Positions 37,193-48,379 of a DNA stretch of 64,000 nt are shown here, piece by piece. The stretch lies in contig NC_087392.1 of the NCBI RefSeq assembly GCF_963675165.1, forward strand, positions 513,001-577,000. Direction: 5' to 3'. The position numbers and the translations under genes were made by a program. The notes beneath the pieces were generated by a model. That model saw only the letters and a program-made list of their open reading frames with translations, was not told where the DNA came from and made no database searches. The stretch comes from Halichondria panicea. Lineage: Eukaryota; Porifera; Demospongiae; Suberitida; Halichondriidae. Position 1 is the stretch's first letter. Each line of letters opens with the position of its first letter.

Positions 37193-40100
37193 CTAAACAT
37201 CAAATTGGTGTTGTGAGGCTACTAGAGCAAACACGTTTGGAGTCTTTGGGGTAGAGCTGCCACTAGTGGACGATGAAGCAACCAGTGTTGCCGTGAAGGG
37301 GGAGGAGCAGTCAGCTGACGGGAATATCGGCATAGGGGGACCCAGGTCAGTCTCCGTGACAATCGTAGAATCGTCTTGTAGCTCAGAATCGCTCAGTTGA
37401 GGTACTACTATATCTGCAGGCCTCTCTCTTCCACCTTGACTGCAGAAGCTCTGGTGTTCTGGCCCGTCTTGTGTTATCTGGCTCTCATAAACACTGGGAT
37501 CCGTGCTTACATCCTCGAATTGGACGTAAGGCTCGGTGAGGAGATGGTACGGGTCCACTTGGTCCACAGTTGTTTTGTTCATTCTATCTTGCATCTCCCA
37601 GTACGATATCGGGTTAATAGTCGAGACAGACTTGAGGTCTTGAAATTGTGGCTGCTGCTCGGGTTCTCTTTTGTAATTGTTCTTCTCGTCGCTGCTGTAG
37701 CTTCTGGAGTACTGATAGTGGGCAGTGTGGTGTGGGATGCTGGAACCAGGTCCTGACACGCTGAAGTGTCTTGGGTAGTGTGGGACGACGATTGGGGGAG
37801 GGGACTGGGGGTAGGCCGATGCTAGCATGGCGTCTGCGTTGTGTCTCGGCCTACCACTGCTAGAGGAGGCAGAGGATAAGGCAACGGAGGGGTGGCCCTT
37901 GGGGAGACTGTACTCGTGCCTCAGGCGATGATTGTCATATTTCAATCGTGGGTCTTGCAATCGTGGGTGTTGGACTCGTGGGTCTTGGACTCGAGACTGC
38001 TCGTATGGGAATTGGTACGCCTCTCGTTTGCTGTTTCTGGACACGGGTGATTCGGCAATACTGATAGGCATTCTTGACCTCCTTTGGTTCGGATACAACT
38101 CAGTTTTTGGTTCAAATGTTGGAGGTGATAGGTACTCTGGTGGGATGGGGTACCTTCCAGGCTCGGAGCGTTGTGCGAAAAATGCTTTATTAGCTCGCGA
38201 TCTCTCTCTCTCCCTCTCGGTATCAGAGGCAGTGCTAGCCTTGTACCATTTCCCTCCACTGCAAGCAGATTCCACTCGAGACATCTCCCCACCATCGGAG
38301 CCATAGCGACCGCGACCACTATGTCGTGTGGAACTGTTACGGGAGAGTGAACTTGGAAGAGTGTGGTGGCTGTACGGGTATGCCATTTCCACGTCCGTGT
38401 CATCATCGTCGTGGTGATTGCCGTCTTCAAATTCGCTGGCACTGAGGGCAGTACTCGGTGGCCTTAGCGGTATGATCATTTTCCGCTCCTTGGGTGTGAG
38501 TGGGTGGGGGGATGATACAGTGCTGCCCATCGTCATAGAGTTGGCAGAGCTGACCAGTTGAAGCTGAATACCGATGGGAGACTGCACAAAACAGCTACTG
38601 AGATCATCCGATCCAGAGTCACTTTCAGAATAGTCGGTGTCTTTTTCGTTACCAGAGTCTTCCATTCGTGGTATGCTTCGCAGACTAATCTCTTGGTCTG
38701 TATCCGTTCGAATCCCACTCTCAGCACTACCAGTGGATTTGCGTCTTGAGAATCGTCGAGGAGTTTCTACTTCTGGATCTCCGTCTTCAGCATGTTCCTG
38801 AAATGTGCTGACACTGCTTCCCCTGTCGTGGCGAGGAGCTCCATTGACTGTGCCACTCAGTGTTGTCATAATCGAATTGTTATTGTCTCTAGGTTGCATG
38901 TGCACATACTGGTTTGGCTTAGAGCTGGTGACACTGCCTGCAATATCCATATTGCTCACTGAATACGTTCTCTTCTGTCTTTCCCTCTTCTTACAACATC
39001 TACAGAGTACAATGACCAATACAATCGCCATAATGAGCAATCCTGCACCCACTGATCCAGCGATGATGTAGGTAGTATTGTTAGACGTAGTAGTAGCAAG
39101 TCCGCCAGTTGGTACTTCAGTAGGAGATGGTACACATTGAGCATTGATAATCTCGTATCCTGTTTGGCAGGCACAAGTGGGTTCACCTATAGCAGCTCGG
39201 ACACATTCAGAGTTATTCAAGCATGACGTAAGGTCACAGAGTTCACAGTACATCTCGGGTGCCATTGTACTGGCCATAAAGCCACCATCTTCCGGAGAGA
39301 GAGCCAATAAACCAGTGAGAGGGATCTCAATTGTATCAATGGCAACACGGCGGATGCATCCCTCTAAATATCCTTGTCCATTCTCCGAATTGGACCCACC
39401 AATACTCAGTACAGTGGAGGGTTGCTCGACAAAAGCAGCGTAAATGTTATTTACCCAACTAGCAGCTCTAGTTATTTCGTCTTTGCCATTTTCTTTAACG
39501 GATACAAATGCGTTGTTTTTGGTGATGGTAACTGTGACATTATACAGAGTCATATTTTTTAGCTTCAACGGAACAGGTATGTAAATTTTGTTCATATTTG
39601 AACTTCGATCAGTTGCTGTGTAAATGATAGCATGTGTGTCTTCATTGACTCCATTGATCTGTAAAGAGAGACACAATAATTATGCGTAATGGTTTGTTAG
39701 TGCAATGCTATCTGTGTGTGGCCAGTTGTTATTCAATAGGAGTGATCATTTACTTTGTCACAGATCGTTACCGTGGTGTGTAGATAGGGTACAGTGCAAG
39801 ATTACATTGTGTAGCTATTGCTCAACATATTCACATGCATGATCCCTCATGCCTGAAATCTTAAGACAATTTTCCCGGGAATGCAGTCTCCTATTTCAAG
39901 GTCTTATATAACTATAGCTATATTATACTGACCTCAAGGATGTGTATGGTCGTTGCAGTCTTAGAGTAGAGCAGGACACTGCTGCGAACATCTACCAGCT
40001 TGAAACTGATTTGAATTACTTGGACAGTTCCATTGAGTTGAGCTGCTCTCTTGCTCCTCCGAGTATTTGTGTTAGTAGTGACCTCAGTGTTGGCAGCCTG

Positions 40101-43100
40101 TCTCCTTTGAGCCTCTAGATCAGAGAAGAAAGAGTAGTCCAGTTGAAGGTCTGCTCTGGCATCACCACGAAAACGAATAGGTGCATAGCCTGGAGAAATG
40201 AAATGTAATATTGTGTTAGAGAAAGAGTTTGTAAACAGATGTCGGTATACTTAAGTTATTGTTTATATATTCGCACTGGCAGACTGAGAGTCTGCATCGC
40301 CTGCACAAACTAATTATTGCAAGACATCTAAGCAACAGCCGATTGATATAGCTTAAACACTGCATGTACATGCAAGAAAAAGCATGGCTAGCTAGAAAGT
40401 GCCTTCCACTGCCACTGCCCTCATGTCTGCTATCATCATCTTTGAAGAGTTAACATGCACTGGCTAGCTAGAAAGTGCACTCCACTGCCCTCATGTCTGC
40501 TATTATCATCTTTGAAGGCCTTGTTAGCAGGCACTACTTGAACCACCCAGCATTCCAGCCTTAGTTAGTCAGCAAAATAGACAGCACAACGTTGTGTGTT
40601 TGTATTAGGTGCAGTGAGTTCAACAAAGTTGTTGGCCTCTATAACACCTACTCATCACAGACTTGATTACTCCCTTTAGCTTAAGCTTTAAACTTTAACT
40701 AGCTGTTGTTGCAATACTATAAACAGGCAATTAGTAAGAATGTAAACATTGTGGCTTGTAGCTATGCAGTAACTAAGACTTTCTCCCCTCCCCCCAAAAT
40801 GGATATTTCTGTTAGTCAAACTGCTTTGTTACCACTGTTTCAATACTTGTACAGCCCCCTGCATGTCTACACAAGCTCATGACAGCTGGATTTGTTGCAT
40901 CAACTAATAGCTGAGATATTATCAGAGCAACTTAATTCAGTTAACTGTCTTTGTAGACGAGCATGAAAGAATGAGAAATATGCATAGCTCCATTAATGTG
41001 GCAGAAACAATTTGTTGTGTAGCTATAAGCTCATGCAACTCACTGTCTTCTGATCCATCAATTGTTAGGTCAGGATTGGGGAGGGGCTGACATGACGCTG
41101 GGGGGAATCCTCCTATACACTTGCAATACGGCTGGGGGGCAAAGTCCACGCAGCCGGCAGTATGGTCGTTCTCGCACTGCTCAGTGTTGCAAGCATTGGA
41201 TCCAGAGTAGTGGAAACCTGCATGGAAAGATTGACAACATTCATGTTTGGGCTCTATCATGTGTATATGAAGTGCACTAGTACCTTCCATAATGTTGACT
41301 TTATCTGTTGGGCAGCCCAAGTCAATTTGCGTGCTGTTAATGAGGACACTTCTGATTGTACCCACAAACTCTGTGGCTCTGAGACGAACACTGTCGTCCA
41401 ATGAGAAGAGGTTAACTCCTCCGATAAAGAGACTACCAGCTGTTGATGGATTCTCCAGTGCCACCTCCTCACACCTGCATGGGACGAACAATGTGGTGTA
41501 ACTAATGAGATAACGAGCACAAGAATTGCATGGAGAAGATGAAAATATGAATGGAATGATGCTGGATAATTCAAATTAATAGTTTGTAGCAAAAATGATA
41601 ATGATTCATATTGCAGTTGGCTAGTTAAATATTTTTGCAGGTAGTGATAATAACAAAGGTATCGGTGCAATATGATACGTCTCCCTCTGTAAGCTTGAAC
41701 AGGCAAGTTGTCATTAACATCCATTTAGATAATGGAGTTGCCAGACTTTATCTAAAACGCAATCTCAAGGAATGGAGGTCTGCACATGTAGGAGTGCGGT
41801 AATTGCCCCGAGCAACAATCCCACTAAACCAACAACATGCACACCACATTGGTTCCCCATGAAGGGTCTAATGTAACCCACTATGGATCATTACCGGCAC
41901 ATTAGTCCGTGCACACACCATTGGGCAAATCCTGGACCAAAAAACAGAATCGAGGCGCCGTAAACAAGACAAGATCGGTATTTTCGAGCAAGCTTTGTGT
42001 GGATTTAAGGTAAAAAGGAAACGCAATTGAATTACACAGTTATTAGCTTTGTTTACTCAGAAGTGATTAAGTTCGGGTGTGTATTTTACTAAAAATATGT
42101 GTGTTCATAGGAAAGTCCCTGTGACTGTGTTGCTGCAGTCGGCAACTCCCACTGGTGTGGTTTTGACAGGTGCCTCTCAAGTGGAAATTGTCTAAACACC
42201 GAAAATTCCATCACCTGTTTATTAGGTGACTTCACGAGTCAACAATTGCAATGCAAGGAAATGAGCTCAAACTCTGGGAACCATAGACCTTAGACGGCCA
42301 GCCACGCGTGACTCCTCTACAGTCTCCGGCAGCTGCATTATATGGTTTCACTGGCACCTATCCATATACATGGCTCTCTCTCTCTCTCTAGAAAAATGCT
42401 GCTGTAAATTATTGCAAATGCTGTATAAGCTATTGTTCAAGCAATGTTTCCCATGCAGATGCATGCACGGACTGGATTGTGCAAGTGTGCATGTGGATAA
42501 CCGCATCCAGCCAAAGGGGTGGAAGCCACTTATTTCCTTCATACATCAGAGCTAGCCGCAGTGACAACATTGGGGACTAATATTAAGGTTTCCCAGGTTG
42601 CAGCCTTTAGCTCTGCAGCCACTAACAGCGTAGAGATGTTATCTTAATAGCAAATGACCACACACACAGAGATGGCTATAATCTATACACTTGGCAGCTG
42701 CTATGTAATGTTATTAGACGGCCTATGGTATGCCTCACGGGGGATTGCTATAGTCCATAGTCCAAACAGTTAACTCCCTTCCTTTTTACAGTATCACTCT
42801 CTAAATCACTGAGTTGTCAACACAGCCACAACAAAATTCACTGTTACTTTCAGGATTGGATTCATTGGGCGTTGTTGAAATTTGAGAACATAATTATACA
42901 TACATTGTTTCTTTGGTACAAATCTTCAAAAAGATCTGCACACACTTAATTCTCTCAATGTAAATAAATAAATACACTATAGCTCATATAATTATGTTTG
43001 CAAGAATACCCAACACAGAAGACATAAAGTGTCCATGAGTAGACTGGCTCAGTGGAGTTTACAAAACAATGGCTACTTTTATGGGAGCTTAACTTAGCCA

Positions 43101-46100
43101 AATAAACTTACCCAAACAGTGTTGCTCCAAATAGTGTCTCCTCCACCAGTTCAGTTTCAGCTTGTGTTTCCCAAACTTGCAATGAGACCTGCAAATAATG
43201 CATAATAAGTATGATATCACTATAATAATAATAATATACCCAAATATTTTACACACAATGGACTATTTATTACCTCAGGGGCAGTTAAATGTAATAGGGT
43301 TTAGTGTTTCAGAGAATTGGAGGGTATACACGCAACTACCCCCCTCAACATCTTGTGTTTACTACCCCCTCAACCTCGTGTGGGTACTACCCCCTCAACC
43401 TCTTGTGTTTACTACCCCCTCAACATCTTGTGATTACTACCCCCCTCAACCTCTTGTGTTTACTACCCCCCTCAACCTCTTGTGTTTACTACCCCCCTCA
43501 ACCTCTTGTGTTTACTACGAGGTGCTCAGAGATTACTATCACAACTGACAGGAAAGTCTAAAGTGCCTGTGGTCACCAAGTGGCCCCCACACACTGGTTG
43601 TCATGGCTGAGGCACTTGAGAGTTGAAACCTCAGACAAGGTGAATGGGTTAGCATATTCTACAAGTGGTAAAATTAGGGAGGAATGAATTTCAGTGGAAA
43701 CATGTGGCCATACCAGACTGACATTCATTGAACATGCCTCTTATGTGGGATATGCATTTCAGGGAATGAATTTTGTTAGTGAGCTTGGAAGTAGAGTCAT
43801 GCAGCTCTCCTAATAGTAAACATTGTGCTGTCTTTGCAAACAGTTAGTATGACACTTTATAAGTGCAATAATAATTTACTACTCTCAACTATGCAGTGTA
43901 CTTTAGTAGGTCACCCCCACCAGGGTCACTGCTTATAAAGTGATATCATAACTAGCAATTACTGAGAACGGGAAACGTCTCAAGCTACTGTCTGCAATTT
44001 ATTTACAAATTTGGCGTTGAAAAATAGAATCAACTGAGTAGACAATGCAACAATTAGCCTAGTTTGCCAAGTCTCTAATTTGCAACATTGGACATCGTTG
44101 GGAACTTGAATCCCTCCTCTTAAAGGAATGTTTGGTACCCACCCAGGGTATAAATTAGACATGGTGGTTTTCAAAATAAAACTACTTAGCTGTATGACTA
44201 AATATGGAAAGTTGCTCAAACATAGCTGGCTAAGGGTATGGCAATAATAAGCTTTATCCACTTACCTCATCTTGTCTTTGCAGTAGCACAGAGTACCATC
44301 GATCATCAGACACAAGTAGGTCACTAGTTTCATCCGTGCTTGATCCATGTTGGAATCGTAATCGTCCCTCCACTAACTCCAGTAGTACAACCTCTCCGGC
44401 CTCTCCTAGCTGAAAGAGAATCAAGCCTTCCGATCGCTTGGTCCGTAGCTCTAGATAAACTGAGTAGCTGTCACTGTTTACAATGTTAAAATGTTCGTAC
44501 TCGACATAAGAATTTGGTGAGAAAGTCAGAGTTGGTGATATGTCCACTATCACTTCAGCAAAAGCGGCCAGTCTTTCATCGCTATTATCAGTAGCTGAGA
44601 TGTTTAGTTGTACCCTTCCCCCCGAGACAGCAGTGTAGTCTATGGCAGATGAGGCGATACTGAGAGTTCCATTAGTTGGGGAAAGATGAAACCAGTCTTG
44701 TGCTGAGGGATGGTCTACGCTTTCGAGAGTGTATGTGATTGTGCCATTCCTTCCCTCATCTTCGTCGATGGCTTGCAGTATTGAAACTTCTTTGCCAACC
44801 GGAGCACCTTCTGCTATCCGTAGAGAGAAGCTGTCTTGAAGGAAGTGAGGACTGTTGTCATTAATGTCCAGTACTGTGACAGATATTGTGGCTGATCCGT
44901 TCAGAAATGGTTCAGCATCATTGAAAAATGTCAGTTCAATGGTGAAATTGGGTGTTTGTTCTCTGTCCAGTGGTGGAATCGTCAGTTTAATAAAACTTAA
45001 TGACGGAAAGGTAGGATTTGTAACAGTATAGTTAAACATGTTCTGCATATCTGAATCAGACGAGGATATGCGTACGTGTTGTTGAATACTTCTAAACTCA
45101 GAGGAATCGTCATTATCTTGAACAGCGATGATGGGGACTATAAAGATACTATTCTCCACAAAACTAAAAGTCTTGAAAGATTGACAGTTAATGCAATACG
45201 GATTATTATCATTGACATCTTCGATATTTAGAGTAACAAAAACGTTATCATTTGCATTGCTACTGGGATTTGTGGCAACGATTCTGAATTCAATTTGTTG
45301 TCGATCCTCATAATCCAACAACTGATTCAAATACATCTCCCCTGTCAAATTGTTCACCGATATAAACTTTCCTATATCAAAATCGCTATTTCCATCTGCT
45401 GTATCGACACTGTAGAATATGTCACCGTGCACTTGGTCCACATTACTGGCCGTTATGTTTGCGAAAGGGAACTGGCTACCCACCGGATGGTCCTCACGTT
45501 CATTGTACACAACACTAGTAACAGGAAATGTTGGTGGCTCGTCTGGCAAGTCAATAATGTCTAAAATGATCAGTTGATTGAAAATCTGAGGAATGTCTCC
45601 CATGTCCCTGATGGTTACAGTCAGGTTGAAGCGAGTGTTTGCGGCACCAGAAGTCAGGCTATTCTCAAGTACTAGAATCCTGGAAGGGGAGTTGGGAACT
45701 GAACCAAGGGGAACTTGAATGCTGAAATAACCTGCTTCGTTACCATTGGTTATTTCAAATGTCGTTGTACCGTTTTGATCACGATCTTCATCGACAGGTT
45801 CAAGTCTGAGAATTTCTTGGTTAGGTGCAGCATTCTCTGATAATGTCTGCATTTGTGGCTGCTGAAGTTCAAAGAATCGAGGTACATTGTCATTCACATC
45901 CAAAATTGTTATGATGATTGTTTCTGTTTGGGTATTGTAGGCTACAATGCACCGTAGAACATCGGACCCTGTCGTTTGTACAACAGCCTCTCTGTCGATG
46001 TCTTTTGTAGTTCTTATGCTCCCAGAGTCATCAATAGTGAAGAATAGATTGCAATGCTCTCCACTAGGGCCTTCAAAACTGTATGGACAGAGATAAATAG

Positions 46101-46299
46101 CTCAGCTTTATACTATTAAGATGATTAACAAATTAGATTTTTAGTAGCCTCTTTACCTGAAGTCAGTTGGATCTGCAGGTACTTGTATCTGACCAACCAA
46201 TTGATTGTTTCCAGTATTCTCCACAATGCTGAACTCATAGTCAACTGCTTGCACAAGCAGCAATAAACTTGCGCTTATTACTAATGCAACCCATGCCAT
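37193..46299 (-). CDS. Cadherin-LamG-EGF transmembrane receptor, 1,728 residues
   Basis: Predicted single-pass adhesion receptor. Six exons in phase: 46157-46299, 44266-46078, 43112-43188, 41044-41474, 39933-40189, 37193-39658. Signal peptide at 1-19 (VALVISASLLLLLVQA); five cadherin repeats to about 560, with linkers LDVNDNVPRF, IEDVNDNNPY and VLDINDNSPHF; LamG (about 565-735); Cys-rich EGF-like module (about 765-805); second LamG (about 822-1040) interrupted by a furin-type motif RRSKR at about 863; EGF (CELCDLTSCLNNSECV start); transmembrane helix IIAGSVGAGLLIMAIVLVIV at about 1105-1130; cytoplasmic tail of about 600 residues rich in Ser, Pro and Arg. No classical catenin-binding motif is obvious. 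It ends HQFDV, compatible with a class II PDZ ligand. Domain order recalls the C-terminal parts of FAT and CELSR cadherins, but the ectodomain is short. Confidence 0.9.
40047..40061 (-). other. Furin-type cleavage motif in the 1,728-residue cadherin
   Basis: Codons for Arg-Arg-Ser-Lys-Arg, followed by Ala-Ala-Gln, in a Thr/Asn-rich insertion inside the second LamG domain. It fits the R-x-K/R-R furin consensus and lies in the extracellular part. Confidence 0.55.
40384..40520. repeat. Direct duplication of about 62 bp in a cadherin intron
   Basis: Two adjacent copies share GGCTAGCTAGAAAGTGC, CCACTGCCCTCATGTCTGCT and ATCATCTTTGAAG; they differ by a few substitutions and a 6-base insertion. Confidence 0.85.
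41475..43111. other. 1.6-kb intron of the 1,728-residue cadherin
   Basis: No nested gene, RNA gene or recognisable transposon is seen. A short CT run (about 42374-42390) is the only simple repeat. Confidence 0.4.
43344..43518. repeat. Minisatellite, about 25-26 bp x 7, in a cadherin intron
   Basis: Seven head-to-tail units of consensus CTCAACCTCTTGTGTTTACT followed by ACCCC(C). Units 1 and 4 carry CTCAACATC and unit 2 CTCAACCTCGTGTGGG. The boundary phrase CAACTACCCCCCTCA also appears inside the intronic element near 47180. Confidence 0.92.
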
Positions 46300-46584
46300 C
46301 CTAAACTGTAGCTTGCATCCAACGGTCAATAATTGATAGTTGGCATTATAATTGTGGCTAACAGTATTTATAGTAATGTAAGTGGGTGGGGCTCACATAA
46401 TAGTTCTTCCTGCAGAGTAAGGGGCGGGGCTCAGAAGGTTTCTTCCTGCTTGCCAGCAGAGCTAGAGAGGACTGAAGTACGTATTTACTGTAGTCGGGAA
46501 GTCACTGTGCTGAGCTGAGTGCAACTTGGAATCTTTTCTCTTGAAATCACCATCACAAAGACGAAGTACTATTAAGGCTAAGCT
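46300..46584. promoter_or_regulatory. Divergent 285-bp spacer, cadherin and EXPERA gene
   Basis: Contains a GC-rich near-repeat (GTGGGTGGGGCTCAC and GGGGCGGGGCTCAGAAGG, about 46381-46440) that could bind GC-box (Sp/KLF-type) factors. This is inference from the motif only. Confidence 0.45.
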
Positions 46585-48171
46585 ATGGGTTCAAGGTTTG
46601 TTCAGGATGGTCCAATCGCATTGCATACATGTTTAATATTTAATATTTCATCCATCGGACCAACTTTTAAAAGGATAGGGCTTTTGGTTTTGCTTTAAAA
46701 TCGGAGGTGTGTTGTTGGGGGACGGTAAAATAATTATGGTAAAACTGGTTGTTTGGTAGTGCTTCGAACGCTTTTGGGCATAGATAGTAGAAACTAAGCT
46801 CTATCATCACAAAGTTGATCTCACCCAAATTAGTATGCTTAGCGCCTAAGGCTAAGCTGCAGTAAAGATAGTAAAAGCTGTATTAAAATGAGAAGCATTA
46901 ATAAATGAGTGTTTGTCTATTTCCTCCCATGCAGGCTGGCCATTACCTGGTTCTCCCTTAGCTCTCTGGTTGTCATCTGGGACGCCCTGTTTGTGTTTTT
47001 GCGCCCGCGGTCTTTGCCAGGGGGAGACCTGCACTTCTTGTTCAAGCCGTGTATGTTCTATACTTATACCTACCTATGATTAGTAAGGTCGAAAATTGAC
47101 AAATTAAGGCCCCCAAAAAATTTTGGCATAATCGTTTGAAATAAGCTTTCAATCATTGACATTGGATTAACGGTACTGTTCAACTACCCCCCTCAGAATA
47201 GTACTATCTTTGGTTTAATTATGGGCTCTTTCAGCTACCATAACTTAAATTTCGTGGATCCAATTTCAACGATTTTATGATTTTCTGAAAGCTTAGAAAG
47301 AGACCTTTCAAATGGTATCATCAAAGTTCATATTCGAGCTATAAAACTACTTCCCAATTTGGCCACACCATGGATAATAGCCCATGGTCCAAAGCCGAAA
47401 AATGACAAATTATGGTCCCGAATAAATGTTGGATTGAAACACATCATTTGAAAGGTCTCTTTCTAAGCTTTCAGAAAATCAAAAAATGTTTGACATTGGA
47501 TTAATGGTACTAAAGTTATGGCCGTTGAAAGATGTCAACTACCCCGCCCCCCCACAGCAATAGTACATGTTCGGAGACTTTTTTAGCTGCTATAACTTGA
47601 ATTCCGTGGATTCCCATGCAGATGGTCTCTACATCACAGTGGATACAAACTATGGGGACATGGAGCATTCATTCACCATTTGTCAAAGCTGGTAAGTTTG
47701 TGGAATGGCATGTAATGGTTTCTCTAAAAAGTTTCAAACAGAAGTATTTCCCCTGCAGGATGAATGTGGCTGAAGTGTGCCTGCAGCTGTACACTGTAGT
47801 ACTGGTAAGTTGCTGCTTTGTAATGATTGCATGCATTGTTAAATTAGCAACTCAAAATTTGTTTCCCTATTTGAGGTGAAAAATTCTTCTACATAATTAT
47901 AACCCTGCAGTTGCTGAAGGGCCAAAAAAGTGCCTCCTTTTGGGCCTTTTTGGTGAGTTCTCTCACTCTATGGAAGACCCTCATCTACATGCTCCAGTAC
48001 ACTTCCCTCTGCAATGGAAGCCATCTTGTCCAACACCTTGACTGGTCTACGTTCCTGTGTCTGTTCATCGTACCCAATGGAGTCTGGATTGTTGTGCCAT
48101 CAATTTTCTTGTTTTCTTATGGAGCTGAAATTCTAAACATTGTGGCTACTCACAAGGAGAAGAAGCGCTAG
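46585..48171 (+). CDS. EXPERA-like four-pass membrane protein
   Basis: 167 residues from five exons in phase: 46585-46595, 46935-47050, 47622-47691, 47759-47804, 47911-48171. The first exon codes only M-G-S plus two bases. Four hydrophobic segments are visible: SLSSLVVIWDALFVFL (about 10-27), NVAEVCLQLYTVVLLL (about 67-83), SFWAFLVSSLTLWKTLIYML (about 88-110) and TFLCLFIVPNGVWIVVPSIF (about 130-152). The arrangement and the late N-G-x-W-x-x-x-P motif resemble the EXPERA fold shared by emopamil-binding protein, TM6SF and TMEM97. A Lys-rich end (THKEKKR) could be an ER-retrieval-like signal. A sterol-related role at the ER is plausible from the fold, not shown. It lies between two cadherin genes on the opposite strand. 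Confidence 0.75.
47100..47612. repeat. Palindromic intronic element, copy 4 (EXPERA gene intron)
   Basis: Inverted relative to the copy at 14030-14540 and of the same subtype. Arms include CTGAAAGCTTAGAAAGAGAC, TTTCAAATGG and the mirrored ATCATTTGAAAGGTCTC, CTTTCTAAGCTTTCAG; the core is at 47367-47388 (ACCATGGATAAT then AGCCCATGGT). Outer phrases CAACTACCCC occur on both sides. A third arm piece, AGCTGCTATAACTTGAATTC, reaches to about 10 bp from the 3' splice site at 47621. The element fills nearly the whole 571-bp intron. Confidence 0.88.
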
Positions 48172-48342
48172 ACATTAACTGTTAGCAAACTCCTCTTATG
48201 AAAAACTGATTTAAAACTATATAAATATACAAGGTTACCATATATGGTCGTCGTTTTCTTTTTAAATTTATAATTATTGCTGGCATTAATTAAGTTTGCC
48301 AATGAGAATTAAAAACATTATGTATAAAAATCTACATTATTC

Positions 48343-48348
48343 AATAAA
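48343..48348 (+). terminator. Likely polyadenylation signal of the EXPERA gene
   Basis: AATAAA 172 bases after the stop codon and only about 30 bases before the stop codon of the opposing cadherin gene, so the two 3' ends probably overlap. Confidence 0.5.
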
Positions 48349-48379
48349 AATTGATGCTTAAGAATTCTGTTTGCATGAC

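Noticed and set aside
43344-43518. CRISPR-like regular repeats
   Set aside because: Units are contiguous without spacers, and the window is an animal genome; this is a minisatellite.
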